A stretch of DNA of 64,000 bases from Eudoraea chungangensis (GTDB lineage: Bacteria; Bacteroidota; Bacteroidia; Flavobacteriales; Flavobacteriaceae). The number at the start of each line of letters is the position of its first letter. Within the stretch, counting starts at the first letter, position 1. The stretch lies in NCBI RefSeq assembly GCF_029360665.1, contig NZ_JARDUB010000004.1, forward strand, positions 1 to 64,000, written 5' to 3'. The notes beneath the pieces are model-generated. The model did not search any database, was not told the origin of the DNA, and saw only the letters and a program-made list of their open reading frames with translations. Below are positions 1 to 9,755 of this stretch, in pieces. The position numbers and the translations under genes are program-made.

Positions 1-215
1 GCACCATCGCCCGTAGCAACATAGGTGTCCCGAAACTGAGAAGACCAGGTGATTAAACGACCATCAGGTAGGTTAGCAACCGCTACAGGAACTATTCCAA
101 ATCCTATGGGATCACTCCACGAACCTTCCACAGAGGCGTCCTGGGCCTTAAGGTTAAAGCCGCATGTAATTGCGAGAATAAGAAGTGTAAAGATGAATGA
201 GTAATTTTTTATCAT
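1..215 (-). CDS. Galactose-oxidase-like secreted protein, 5' end only
   Basis: Partial gene running off the left edge; about 71 codons are visible from an ATG at 215. Residues 1-25 form a signal peptide (charged start, hydrophobic core, ending LKAQ). The mature part begins with a motif around SWSDPIGFGIVPVA followed by LPDGRLITWSS, which resembles the start of the propeller domain of galactose oxidase and glyoxal oxidase-like proteins. Such proteins are secreted copper radical oxidases or non-catalytic kelch relatives; the Tyr/Cys/His copper site would lie outside the window, so activity cannot be judged. It is transcribed away from the polysaccharide operon and may be unrelated to it. A TAACTTTG element lies about 40 bases upstream. 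Confidence 0.6.
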   Translation of the reverse strand, partial: MIKNYSFIFTLLILAITCGFNLKAQDASVEGSWSDPIGFGIVPVAVANLPDGRLITWSSQFRDTYVATGDG

Positions 216-251
216 AGCAAAAATTTAAATCACAAATATCCGAAATGTCAA

Positions 252-259
252 CAAAGTTA
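252..259 (-). promoter_or_regulatory. Bacteroidetes-type -7 element
   Basis: TAACTTTG on the minus strand matches the TAnnTTTG consensus of the Bacteroidetes primary sigma factor, about 37 bases before the ATG of the galactose-oxidase-like gene. No clear TTG -33 box sits at the expected distance, so this is a moderate call. Confidence 0.4.
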
Positions 260-489
260 CATATTAAGATGGTGTTAAGATATTCTGTTGTCCTTTAATC
301 GATTAAGCCTAGCAAAATATCGGTAAGAGGTTCTAAAAATCCCCCCTATTCCATTAAAAAAAGAACCGTTTTAGCTGATTTTAGCAATTGTAAAACTGAC
401 TATATAAACTTAGAGTCTCAGCCAGAAAGTAAAGATTCTAAATCCCCAAGGCTTTTTGGATAAAAAACAATAGGCCCTGACTAAATAAT

Positions 490-2877
490 TTAATTAAACT
501 TCCACCAGGCTTGGGTAGTTTTTCCGTAGCCATAACCGTATTTACCGCCATAACCCAAATTAGTAGATTTAACACCATTGACAATAAAAGATAGGCCTTT
601 TAATTTACCTTCTTTTCGCAGTCGCACCGGGAACTCTAAAGCTTTTAATTCCGTAAAACCTGCCCGTGTGACATATAAAATTTGATCCGCAAATTCACTT
701 ATTAACAAGGTATCTGATACTACCATTAAAGGTGCCGTATCTACAATAACATAATCATAGTCTTCTGAAGCTTTATCCAATAACTCCTTCATCCTTTCAC
801 TCAACAACAACTCCGCTGGATTTGGAGGTATCTTACCAGAAAAAACAACATCTACCGTCTGTTCATGGGCTAGAATGGAAGTAATAATTTCACTTTCAGA
901 AACTGCAGGGTTTACCAAGTAATCCGTAAGTCCTAAGTTTTCTTTATTTCTATAAGGTTTGCCCAATTTATCTACATGTTTTCCAGAATAAAACTGGTAT
1001 ATTTTTGGATTACGAATATCTGCTCCGATTAGAAGGACCTTCTTCTTAGTATTGGCAAAAATCATCGCCAAGTTAGATGCGACCAGTGTCTTTCCTTCTC
1101 CGGGAACACTAGAGGTTACAAATATTATATTTCCCTTATGACCCGAAACTTTCCCTTTTAATAGATAATCGAGGTTTGTTCTCAAAATTCTTAAGGCCTC
1201 GGATAAAACTGTTCGTTCACCACTCCTCACTAGGGTACTTTCATTTTTGCCTATTTTAGGTAATTCTGCCAAAACTGGTATGCTCCCAATATGCTTCTCA
1301 AGACCTACCTTATTATGTACTTTATTATCTAATAATTGATGAGCATAAATTGCAGAAAAAGGAAAAATAAACCCTAATAATAATGCAACTAGTAAAACAA
1401 TAGATTTTTTAGGTGAAACTGGTAAATTATTTGCCGCATATGCTCTATCGATAACTTTAGATTTAGGAGAGGTAGAGGCAAATGCAATTTGAGATTCTTC
1501 TCTTTTTTGAAGTAAATACAGGTATAATGCCTCTGTTGTTTGTTGTTGTCGGGTAATATCTCTTAAGGCTCTTTCATTACCTGGAGCCGCATAGATACTA
1601 GCATTAATAGAAGATTGCTGGCGACTTAAATTATTAACCTGCAGGTTAAGATTGTTCGTCATACTGGCTAAACTAGACTGTAAATTCCTTCTTAATCCCT
1701 GTAATTGTTGATCTACATTAACAATAATTGGGTTCTTTTCATTGGAACTTTTTAATAGTCTATTTCGTTCTAAGACCAATTCATTATAACGGGCAGTAGT
1801 ATTAGCAATTGAAGGATCATCCAAACCAACATTTGAAGGAAGTACTTCGTATTCTGATTGGTTATCCACAATATCCTTCATGGAAGCGGCTATATTTAAT
1901 TGAATAGTCCTGTTCTGAAGTTCTTGTCTATTAGAAGCTCCAACATTTAAATCAATATTAGATTGCGAAGCCACATCGGTAATCCCGCGTCCTTCTTTGA
2001 AATCTTCAGCACTCTGATCAACCTGACTAAGATCTCCGTAAATATCGGTTATCCTGTCATTAATAAACTCCGTTGTACGGTCTGCTATAATTCTCTTGTC
2101 TTCTATGGCGTTTCCGTTATAAGTATCAATTAGTGTATTAATTATATCCAAAGATTTTTTAATTACTGGACCGTTAAGACTAATAATAACAATGTTAGAG
2201 TATTCTTCCGCGATTGAAATGAGGAGGTTCTTTTGAAAGAACTGAGCAACTAATGAAACTGGACTAATAGTAACTTTGAAATCTCTATCCAAATGCTTTA
2301 TCATGTTGTCTTCATTTGGCAGTACTACAAATTCCCCGATCGGCGAAGTAATTGTATTTCCAAAACTGTATACCTTAATTGGGCTGTCTTTTTCGTCTGC
2401 ATACGAAAAAGTCGTTTCCGACAGTACCTCGATAAAAAATTCGTCTGTGGAAAGGTATACTAAGGAATCTGGTATAAGAAAATTTATCTTAAATGGAGGA
2501 TTTTCGTAAAGCTCTGTATTATGTATATTTCCTAGTGATAAGATCTTAACATTTAGCCCCAAATCCTTGACAACCTCCATTAAATTGGTTCTGGAATTAA
2601 GGATTTCTATTTCATCTTCAACTTTTGTATTCCCACCGCCTAATAGTTCTAAATCCCTAAAGGCAGTAAGTTCTGAAGTACTGGCCTGATCTTGAACAAC
2701 CTGTATTTTGGCCTGCACGGCATATTTCGGGGTAGCATACCTAACATAGACGAATGCAAGAAATAATGTGCAAATAACAGATAGTACAAACCATCTCCAA
2801 TGCTTCAAATAAGGCCGTATTAATTCCTTGTAATCCAGCTTGTTATGGCTAGAATGTATTGTGTTTTGATTCTCCAT
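490..2877 (-). CDS. wzc: Wzc-type polysaccharide co-polymerase / tyrosine autokinase
   Basis: A 795-residue inner-membrane protein controlling chain length and export of a Wzy-dependent polysaccharide. A Wzz domain is bracketed by membrane segments at about residues 30-48 and 495-515, with a long coiled-coil periplasmic part between. The C-terminal cytoplasmic BY-kinase domain has Walker A (PGEGKT, Lys about 596), Walker A' (LLIGAD, Asp about 620) and Walker B (VIVDTAP, Asp about 713). It ends in a short tyrosine cluster (GGKYGYGYGK), the usual autophosphorylation tail. Kinase and Wzz parts are fused in one chain, as in proteobacterial Wzc. It is the last gene of the minus-strand operon, 37 bases after wza. 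The product would pair with Wza to span the envelope. Confidence 0.93.
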   Translation of the reverse strand: MENQNTIHSSHNKLDYKELIRPYLKHWRWFVLSVICTLFLAFVYVRYATPKYAVQAKIQVVQDQASTSELTAFRDLELLGGGNTKVEDEIEILNSRTNLMEVVKDLGLNVKILSLGNIHNTELYENPPFKINFLIPDSLVYLSTDEFFIEVLSETTFSYADEKDSPIKVYSFGNTITSPIGEFVVLPNEDNMIKHLDRDFKVTISPVSLVAQFFQKNLLISIAEEYSNIVIISLNGPVIKKSLDIINTLIDTYNGNAIEDKRIIADRTTEFINDRITDIYGDLSQVDQSAEDFKEGRGITDVASQSNIDLNVGASNRQELQNRTIQLNIAASMKDIVDNQSEYEVLPSNVGLDDPSIANTTARYNELVLERNRLLKSSNEKNPIIVNVDQQLQGLRRNLQSSLASMTNNLNLQVNNLSRQQSSINASIYAAPGNERALRDITRQQQTTEALYLYLLQKREESQIAFASTSPKSKVIDRAYAANNLPVSPKKSIVLLVALLLGFIFPFSAIYAHQLLDNKVHNKVGLEKHIGSIPVLAELPKIGKNESTLVRSGERTVLSEALRILRTNLDYLLKGKVSGHKGNIIFVTSSVPGEGKTLVASNLAMIFANTKKKVLLIGADIRNPKIYQFYSGKHVDKLGKPYRNKENLGLTDYLVNPAVSESEIITSILAHEQTVDVVFSGKIPPNPAELLLSERMKELLDKASEDYDYVIVDTAPLMVVSDTLLISEFADQILYVTRAGFTELKALEFPVRLRKEGKLKGLSFIVNGVKSTNLGYGGKYGYGYGKTTQAWWKFN

Positions 2878-2914
2878 AAGTATAAAAAATGCTATTTCTT
2901 AAATAAAATTTTCG

Positions 2915-3697
2915 TTAACGACGTGTAATAATAAGAACAGCAGAAGTAACAAATAAAGAAAACAGTGTAACATAAATGGCGGTTTGAGGACCAATCTGTG
3001 TTGCGTTTCTTCCTGCTTTATTAGGTTCGGCGTATATCACATCATTTTGAGTTAAATAATATACCGGGGACTTTGCCAATTCCTTAGAGGTAAGGTCTAT
3101 TCTCGTATATACTTTTGTGCCATCAAAGTCGCGAACTACCAAAACATTTGTTCTCTCGGCATATAAGGAAAGGTCACCGGCCAATCCCAAACCTTCCATA
3201 ACAGTAATCCTCTCTCCTGAAACCGGGTAAGTTCCTGGCCTATTAACAGCACCTAAAACAGTTATAGTAAAATTTCTTAATCTTATATTAATAATTGGAT
3301 CCTTTAAATAGTCAGACAACAAATCCCTAAGCAACACGCGGAGTTCATCAGGAGAAAGTCCTTCAACACTAACCTTTCCGATTACTGGAAAATCAATCAT
3401 CCCATCCTGATCAATTAGATAATCCACTTGTTCCGGTCTAAACCCACCTTCAGACTGTCCTCTATAGAGATTAAAAGGTGCGCTGGCTTCAGGATCTAAC
3501 GAAGACACATGAATAGAAATAACGTCGTCTACCTTAAATTTTGTAGACGAACGGTTGTTGTCTACAATGGTTTCGAAATCCCCTGTGTCCTGGAAGTAAA
3601 CTACTTCTTCTCTCGTTGCACCACAAGAAGCTAACAGAATTGTTAGACTAAATAGTACTAACTTTTGTAAAATGGTTGCTTGTTTTTTTAAATACAT
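2915..3697 (-). CDS. wza: Wza-type polysaccharide export outer membrane lipoprotein
   Basis: A 260-residue export protein. The signal peptide ends in lipobox LLASC with Cys25 as the lipidated residue. A Poly_export domain follows (KFKVDDVISIHVSSLDPEA at about 53-72), then an SLBB domain (VLGAVNRPGTYPVSG at about 147-161). A C-terminal hydrophobic helix (about 236-256, ending ITRR) would form the outer-membrane part of the channel; it is shorter than E. coli Wza, as usual in Bacteroidetes. It lies between the dehydratase gene and wzc in one operon and should form the secretion channel for the polymer made by the genes to the right. Confidence 0.92.
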   Translation of the reverse strand: MYLKKQATILQKLVLFSLTILLASCGATREEVVYFQDTGDFETIVDNNRSSTKFKVDDVISIHVSSLDPEASAPFNLYRGQSEGGFRPEQVDYLIDQDGMIDFPVIGKVSVEGLSPDELRVLLRDLLSDYLKDPIINIRLRNFTITVLGAVNRPGTYPVSGERITVMEGLGLAGDLSLYAERTNVLVVRDFDGTKVYTRIDLTSKELAKSPVYYLTQNDVIYAEPNKAGRNATQIGPQTAIYVTLFSLFVTSAVLIITRR

Positions 3698-3724
3698 AAG
3701 TAAATGGCTTTTGGCAAGTAAAAT

Positions 3725-5677
3725 TTATGATTGAAATATTCTTTTGATCTCTTTGTCCTTTTTAGTAGGCATTACTTTCCCGCTTTTTGATTCTTCTTCA
3801 TCTAGCTTACAGAAATCCGAATTGTTCGAAACATATTCCGGCACAATTTTTTTCATTAAGCCAACCGTATCTGCATTGAAAAACATATTAGAAACACATA
3901 ATTCGTCAATTTTAGACCTTACATCTGCATAATCCAACTCTCGGACTTTACTAATCATAATTTTTTTATGATAAGTAGGCAGTGTATTTTCTCCACTAGC
4001 TAATAATTCTTCATAAAGCTTTTCTCCAGGTCTCAATCCAACTACTTTAATATCTATATCATGCGGATATCTTAGTCCGGATAGTTTGATCATGTTTTTA
4101 GCTAAATCAAAAATCTTCACCGATTTACCCATATCAAATATAAATATCTCCCCTCCTCTACCCATGGCACCAGCTTCTAGCACTAACTGAGACGCTTCTG
4201 GAATGGTCATAAAATATCTAGTAATATCTTTATGAGTCACTGTTAGGGGGCCTCCTTGATCTATTTGCTTCTTAAACAGTGGGATAACCGAACCATTAGA
4301 CCCTAAAACATTCCCGAATCTTGTAGTAATGTAACGGGTTTTACTTTCTTGGTGTTTACAACTAATGTACATTTCAGCTATTCTTTTGGTAGCACCCATG
4401 ACGTTAGTTGGGTTAACAGCTTTATCTGTAGATACGAAAACAAATTTTTCTACCTTATAGTTAGCGGCAAGATCTACCAATACCTTTGTTCCTGCAACGT
4501 TTATTTTTATGGCTTCATATGCGTTATATTCCATTAAAGGAACATGTTTATATGCGGCTGCGTGAAATACAATATTGGGTCTATACTCCTGGAAAAAAGA
4601 ATTCATTCTATTTTTATCCCGAATATCTCCAACGATCGGAATAATATTATGTATTCCTTTTTGCTTTAATTCTTGTTGTAAGTCATAAAGTGCTGATTCG
4701 GCATGATCAATAATAAGAAGAGACTTATAATCATAGCTGGTTATTTGCCTAACAATTTCACTACCAATAGAACCGGCACCACCAGTAACCATTATCACTT
4801 TATCCTTTAATTCATTAGATATTTTGGAATTCTTTATTGAAATAGGTGCCCTATTTAACAAGTCCTCTATTTGTACTTGTTTTATCTGGGACACCTTTAG
4901 CTCTCCGTTGATCCAATTGTCTACCGGAGGAACAATTTTAACCTGTACCGGAAATTCTACAAGACTTTCTACTAACTCCTTTAAAAATCCGTTCCCCTCG
5001 TTATGAATGGCAACAATTATTTCTGATACATTTCTTTTATCAATTAGAAAAGCATTTAATTCATTACGTCCATAGACTCTTATTCCGTTAAGGTTCTTAC
5101 CGACCTTTTTGGGATCATCATCGATATATCCAACAACATTTGTATAACTTGCTGTATGAGCCGTAAGAGCATTAAATGTAAGTAATCCAGCCTCTCCCGC
5201 TCCGTAAACCAATACATTTTTCGAAGCTTTAAATCCTCTTTTAAGGTTGTAATACATCGCCTTAAAAAGGTACCTAGAAGCAGTTAAGACTATAAAACTT
5301 ATTAAACTATGTATTATTATAATCGACAAAGGAATCGTAAACCCATCCATAACACTTATCTGCCTATTTACAATAACCAAGAAAATGGTCACTATACTTG
5401 ACAAGCAAATAGCATTAAAAATATTATAGACATCTCGAACCCCGGTATGCCGAACCACTCCTTTATAAGAACCAGTTAATAGAAAGGCTATACATGCAAT
5501 TCCTGCAACTAGAGGTAGCTGAAGGAAAAGACGTTCGGTATCAAAGTTTAGGGTAAGATTAAACCGTATAAAATACGATAGAATAAAACTTATTGATATC
5601 AAGGTAATATCAATAGCCAAGACAAGCCATTTAGAGGCATATCTATGGGCATTGTTAACAAGGTAGTCTTTAATCAT
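3725..5677 (-). CDS. FlaA1/CapD/PglF-type membrane nucleotide-sugar 4,6-dehydratase
   Basis: A 650-residue protein with four N-terminal membrane helices (roughly 17-140), a CoA-binding-like Rossmann domain (VYGAGEAG near 157) and an extended SDR domain (VTGGAGSIGSEIV near 296). The usual SDR Tyr is replaced in the pattern STDKAVNPTNVMGATKR (about 414-430): the Asp-Lys pair and Met in place of Tyr are hallmarks of the PglF/FlaA1 UDP-GlcNAc 4,6-dehydratases. The likely product is the UDP-4-keto-6-deoxy sugar, which the aminotransferase overlapping it by 4 bases would aminate. This is the typical route to a bacillosamine or FucNAc-like priming sugar. The exact stereochemistry cannot be read from sequence. 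Confidence 0.88.
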   Translation of the reverse strand: MIKDYLVNNAHRYASKWLVLAIDITLISISFILSYFIRFNLTLNFDTERLFLQLPLVAGIACIAFLLTGSYKGVVRHTGVRDVYNIFNAICLSSIVTIFLVIVNRQISVMDGFTIPLSIIIIHSLISFIVLTASRYLFKAMYYNLKRGFKASKNVLVYGAGEAGLLTFNALTAHTASYTNVVGYIDDDPKKVGKNLNGIRVYGRNELNAFLIDKRNVSEIIVAIHNEGNGFLKELVESLVEFPVQVKIVPPVDNWINGELKVSQIKQVQIEDLLNRAPISIKNSKISNELKDKVIMVTGGAGSIGSEIVRQITSYDYKSLLIIDHAESALYDLQQELKQKGIHNIIPIVGDIRDKNRMNSFFQEYRPNIVFHAAAYKHVPLMEYNAYEAIKINVAGTKVLVDLAANYKVEKFVFVSTDKAVNPTNVMGATKRIAEMYISCKHQESKTRYITTRFGNVLGSNGSVIPLFKKQIDQGGPLTVTHKDITRYFMTIPEASQLVLEAGAMGRGGEIFIFDMGKSVKIFDLAKNMIKLSGLRYPHDIDIKVVGLRPGEKLYEELLASGENTLPTYHKKIMISKVRELDYADVRSKIDELCVSNMFFNADTVGLMKKIVPEYVSNNSDFCKLDEEESKSGKVMPTKKDKEIKRIFQS

Positions 5678-6798
5678 AACTTTACTTTTAGGATTAAGTT
5701 CACTATTCTGTGTAAGTCATCCTCACTCAGATTGGACCCGCTGGGCAAACAAAGTCCACGTTTAAAAAGATCTTCTGATACACCATTCGTATAAAATGGG
5801 TTATCCTTAAATATAGGTTGCAAATGCATAGGCTTCCAAAGTGGTCTTGTCTCAATATCCTCCTCTTCAAGGCTACGTCTTATTTTTTCTCGGGCTTCAT
5901 AAGATGGAGTTAACATACAAGATAACCATCTATTGGAATACGAACCTTGCGGTTCATTTAAAAATTCAAAACTTGATGAAAGTTCCAAAGAATTTTCATA
6001 AAAGTTATAGTTAAACCTTCTGGCTTTAACTCTATCTTCCAAAACGGCCATCTGACCTCTTCCTATACCGGCAAGAACATTACTTAACCTATAATTATAT
6101 CCAATTTTTGAATGTTCATAATGCGGTGCTTTATCTCTTGCCTGGGTGGCCAAATGAATGGCTTTATTTTTTATATTCTGGTCCTGACACACAAGTGCAC
6201 CGCCACCAGAAGTTGTAATAATTTTATTTCCATTAAAAGACAATACTCCTAAAGTACCCAGCGTGCCACATTTACGGCCATTAAAAGTACTCCCCAAAGC
6301 TTCAGCACTATCTTCCACTATCGGAATATTATATTTTTGGGAAATTGTAGTAATCTCTCTGGCTTTATATGGCATACCATATAAATGTACTGCAACGATT
6401 GCTTTTGGTTTTTTACCAAGGGCCATACGTTCAATAATGGCCTCTTCTAATAAAACAGGATCAATGTTCCAGGTATCCTTTTCACTATCTATAAATACAG
6501 GAGTAGCTCCTAAGTATGTTATAGGATTAGCAGAAGCTGAAAATGTAAAACTTTGACACAACACTTCATCTCCATAACCAACCCCTAAAATCTCTAATGC
6601 CAAATGCAATGCTCCTGTACCTGAGCTCAAAGCTGCCACCTTAGAATCTTCTTCCAGATATTCTTCAAGGGCAATTTCGAACTGATTGACGTTAGGTCCT
6701 AAAGGAGCAACCCAATTGGTATCAAAGGCTTCTTTTACATATACCTGCTCAAGATTTCCCATGTGTGGGGAAGAAAGCCATATTTTGGTCTTGGTCAT
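5674..6798 (-). CDS. DegT/DnrJ/EryC1/StrS-type sugar aminotransferase (PglE-like)
   Basis: PLP-dependent aminotransferase of about 374 residues from the ATG at 6798, beginning MTKTKIWLSSPHMGN, the usual start of the family. The frame is open to an ATG at 6867, but the extra 23 residues look unrelated and a TAGTTTTG promoter element overlaps that codon, so I prefer the internal start. The Schiff-base lysine is in SFNGNKIITTSGGG at about residue 190; the N-terminal DTNWVAPLGPNV and GTGALHLAL motifs are also family-typical. It probably transfers an amino group to the 4-keto sugar made by the dehydratase downstream. No PglD-like N-acetyltransferase is adjacent. First gene of the export operon. 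Confidence 0.88.
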   Translation of the reverse strand: MTKTKIWLSSPHMGNLEQVYVKEAFDTNWVAPLGPNVNQFEIALEEYLEEDSKVAALSSGTGALHLALEILGVGYGDEVLCQSFTFSASANPITYLGATPVFIDSEKDTWNIDPVLLEEAIIERMALGKKPKAIVAVHLYGMPYKAREITTISQKYNIPIVEDSAEALGSTFNGRKCGTLGTLGVLSFNGNKIITTSGGGALVCQDQNIKNKAIHLATQARDKAPHYEHSKIGYNYRLSNVLAGIGRGQMAVLEDRVKARRFNYNFYENSLELSSSFEFLNEPQGSYSNRWLSCMLTPSYEAREKIRRSLEEEDIETRPLWKPMHLQPIFKDNPFYTNGVSEDLFKRGLCLPSGSNLSEDDLHRIVNLILKVKL

Positions 6799-7253
6799 CA
6801 AGGATTTGTAATTTTTAATTAAATTAACCTTTGGCATGTCGTTCTCGAGACATGTTTGCTTTTTCAAAACTAATTTTTAGTCCATCTACAAGATACAACA
6901 TATTCAGTTCTTTCTAAAAGCCTTGGAAAAGTAAAACTCCTATACTTTCCGGGTGTAAAAATAAGTATCCTTCATCATAGACCATAAAAAAGAATATCTT
7001 ATTTCGTTAAAATGATCATATTGTCGGTTTTTAAGAATTACTATTGCGATTTACCCAATAAACATACTTAACAACCTCATTATTTTAAAAGTAGCACCAT
7101 TCAAAACTCTTTTGAACTAACGTATAACATCTGGCACATCTAATATTTTGACTTTTGTGCCTTTCAACATCAAAATTGATGCGTTTAACAACAATATTAA
7201 TTATGGTTCAATAATTATTTATAATATTTGCTCCTCATTTATCAAATCTCACT
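6799..7253. other. Divergent intergenic region between export operon and sulfation block
   Basis: About 455 AT-rich bases between two divergent operons, so promoters for both must lie here. Apart from the minus-strand TAGTTTTG element I find only imperfect -7 candidates for the plus strand (AATATTTG near 7219). No convincing hairpin, RNA gene or conserved ORF is seen; an ORF reading into ugd in another frame is a shadow. Confidence 0.6.
6865..6872 (-). promoter_or_regulatory. Putative -7 element for the export operon
   Basis: TAGTTTTG on the minus strand fits TAnnTTTG. It overlaps the upstream alternative ATG at 6867, which supports translation starting at 6798 or 6837. A TTG lies 16 bases upstream, somewhat short for the expected -33 spacing. 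Position and motif are seen directly; promoter function is inferred. Confidence 0.35.
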
Positions 7254-8651
7254 ATGAAAAGTATAAAGAATATTTGTTGTATTGGTGCTGGTTATGTCGG
7301 TGGACCGACAATGTCTGTTATTGCCAAGCAATGTCCAGATATCAATGTTACCGTTGTTGATATTAATGAAGATCGAATCGCGAAATGGAATAGTTCTAAT
7401 TTGGATGAACTTCCAGTTTACGAACCAGGTCTAAAAGAAATTGTGGCCGAAAGCAGGGGAAAGAATTTATTTTTTTCTACCGAAGTAGATAAGGCCATTG
7501 ATAATTCCGAGATAATTTTTATTTCAGTAAATACACCGACTAAAACCTATGGAAAGGGCAAAGGCCAGGCTGCAGATTTAAAATATATCGAATTATGTGC
7601 TAGAAACATTGCCAAGGTTGCTAAGACTGATAAGATTGTAGTAGAAAAATCTACCCTGCCGGTAAGAACGGCGGAGGCCATTAAAAGTATATTAGACAAC
7701 ACTGGGAATGGGGTAAATTTTGAAATTTTATCCAATCCGGAATTTTTGGCAGAAGGTACAGCTATTGATGACCTCCTAAATGCAGATAGGGTCCTAATTG
7801 GCGGACAGGATACTCCTAGTGGTCAAGAAGCCAAAGATGCCTTAAGCTCCATTTATGAACACTGGTTACCTAAGGAGAGAATACTTCAGACAAATGTATG
7901 GTCTTCTGAGCTTTCCAAACTAGTAGCAAATGCCTTTCTAGCGCAAAGAGTGTCTTCGATAAACGCTATTTCCGCGCTCTGCGAAAAAACGGATGCGAAT
8001 GTGCAAGAGGTTTCAAGAGCAATAGGGTATGATAGCAGGATTGGTTCAAAATTTTTAAGCTCTTCCGTAGGATTCGGTGGATCTTGTTTTCAAAAAGACA
8101 TTTTAAACTTGGTTTATATTTCCAGAAGTTTTGGCTTAAACGAAGTTGCTGATTATTGGGAGCAAGTGATTATAATGAATGATTACCAAAAGAGACGTTT
8201 TGCAGAAAATATTATTACTACTCTATACAATACCGTAGCAGGGAAAAAAATAATTTTTTATGGCTGGGCGTTTAAAAAAGACACCAATGACACCAGAGAA
8301 TCTGCTGCCATTTATGTTGCCGACGCCTTATTGGACGAAAAAGCAGAATTAGTTATCTATGATCCAAAAGTATCCGCAGAAACAATTTATGCGGATCTAG
8401 ATTACCTTAACACAAGGTCCCCAGAAGAAAATCGGAAACTATTAAAAATTTGTTCGGATCCGATTGAAGCCTCTAAGGATGCACATGCTATAGCAATCCT
8501 AACAGAATGGGACGAGTTTAAAGCATACGATTGGTCTGAAATCTACAATTTAATGCTAAAACCCGCCTTTATTTTTGACGGTAGAAGACTTTTAGATAAA
8601 GATACTATGGATGCCATAGGATTTAAATATTATAAAATTGGTCAGTCATGA
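7254..8651 (+). CDS. ugd: UDP-glucose 6-dehydrogenase
   Basis: A 465-residue enzyme oxidising UDP-glucose to UDP-glucuronate with two NAD+. The N-terminal Rossmann motif GAGYVGGPT (about 10-18) and segments such as [13 protein letters not shown] and LPVYEPGL match the longer, animal-like UGDH subfamily. The catalytic Cys is in [10 protein letters not shown] at residue 278. The C-terminal UDP-binding domain ([15 protein letters not shown]) is complete. Its stop overlaps the start of the epimerase by 4 bases (ATGA), implying coupled translation and a pathway to UDP-galacturonate. First gene of the plus-strand block. Confidence 0.94.
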   Translation: MKSIKNICCIGAGYVGGPTMSVIAKQCPDINVTVVDINEDRIAKWNSSNLDELPVYEPGLKEIVAESRGKNLFFSTEVDKAIDNSEIIFISVNTPTKTYGKGKGQAADLKYIELCARNIAKVAKTDKIVVEKSTLPVRTAEAIKSILDNTGNGVNFEILSNPEFLAEGTAIDDLLNADRVLIGGQDTPSGQEAKDALSSIYEHWLPKERILQTNVWSSELSKLVANAFLAQRVSSINAISALCEKTDANVQEVSRAIGYDSRIGSKFLSSSVGFGGSCFQKDILNLVYISRSFGLNEVADYWEQVIIMNDYQKRRFAENIITTLYNTVAGKKIIFYGWAFKKDTNDTRESAAIYVADALLDEKAELVIYDPKVSAETIYADLDYLNTRSPEENRKLLKICSDPIEASKDAHAIAILTEWDEFKAYDWSEIYNLMLKPAFIFDGRRLLDKDTMDAIGFKYYKIGQS

Positions 8652-9685
8652 AGATTTTAGTTACCGGCGCGGCCGGTTTTATTGGATTTTACGTCTCTAA
8701 AAAGTTATTGGATCATGGTCATTCGGTAGTTGGTTTGGACAACATAAATGATTATTACGATGTTGGGCTTAAATTCGGGAGACTTACGGAACTCGGCATA
8801 GAAAGAAATAAAGCTGAGATTTTTAATGTTATTTCTCGCAGTAATAGTAATCCAAACTTTAGTTTCATTAGACTATCATTAGAAGACAGAGAAAATCTTC
8901 CACTTCTATTCAAAGAGGAGGGTTTTGAAGTAGTATGTAATTTGGCTGCTCAGGCAGGGGTACGTTATAGCCTTGAAAATCCTGAGGCATATGTAGATAG
9001 TAATATAGTAGGCTTTTTAAATATACTTGAGAATTGCAGAAACTTTAATATAAAACATTTGGTCTACGCCAGTAGTTCCAGTGTTTATGGTTTAAATAGC
9101 AAGGTACCTTTTGAAACCACAGATTCGGTCGACAATCCCATTAGTCTCTACGCTGCCTCTAAAAAAAGCAACGAACTAATGGCCCATACCTATAGTCATT
9201 TATATGGATTTGCTTCAACAGGATTGCGTTTCTTTACCGTGTACGGACCTTGGGGAAGACCAGACATGGCCATGTTTTTGTTTACAGATGCCATCCTTAA
9301 AGGCCAACCAATTAAGGTATTTAATCATGGGAATTTAGAACGTGATTTTACCTATATTGAAGATATTACGGAAGGGGTTGTTAGAATTATTGAGTTGCCT
9401 GTAAATGAAAGAAAGGATCCAAATACTTTGTACAAAATATATAATATAGGTAACAATAATTCTGTAAAATTAATGGATTTTATAAAAGCCATTGAAGAAA
9501 CCTTATCTATTGAAGCTAAAAAAGAAATGCTCCCAATGCAGGCAGGTGATGTAACCAGAACATGGGCAAATGTAGATGCTTTAATAAAAGACTATAATTA
9601 CCAACCAAATACCCCAATTAAAAAAGGAGTTGAAGAGTTTATTTCATGGTATAAGTCTTACTATTCCATCGAACATGGAAATTGA
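8648..9685 (+). CDS. UDP-glucuronate 4-epimerase-like NAD-dependent epimerase
   Basis: A 345-residue extended SDR. The NAD motif [14 protein letters not shown] is at 7-20, followed by [17 protein letters not shown], which is characteristic of GlcA epimerases of the CapI/LpsL group. The catalytic triad is represented by SSSSVYG and YAASKKSNE (Tyr about 167). [15 protein letters not shown] is the usual substrate-loop motif of this clade. With the overlapping ugd it should yield UDP-galacturonic acid. A closely related epimerase activity cannot be excluded. Confidence 0.87.
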   Translation: MKILVTGAAGFIGFYVSKKLLDHGHSVVGLDNINDYYDVGLKFGRLTELGIERNKAEIFNVISRSNSNPNFSFIRLSLEDRENLPLLFKEEGFEVVCNLAAQAGVRYSLENPEAYVDSNIVGFLNILENCRNFNIKHLVYASSSSVYGLNSKVPFETTDSVDNPISLYAASKKSNELMAHTYSHLYGFASTGLRFFTVYGPWGRPDMAMFLFTDAILKGQPIKVFNHGNLERDFTYIEDITEGVVRIIELPVNERKDPNTLYKIYNIGNNNSVKLMDFIKAIEETLSIEAKKEMLPMQAGDVTRTWANVDALIKDYNYQPNTPIKKGVEEFISWYKSYYSIEHGN

Positions 9686-9755
9686 GAATATAGCATATTT
9701 ACAAATAATTATATAAAAGATTCTTTCTAAAGTACAAACCTAAAAGAACTATCCA

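Noticed and set aside
7148-7360. 70-codon ORF overlapping the ugd start
   Set aside because: Out of frame with ugd and without recognisable features; a shadow of AT-rich leader and coding sequence.
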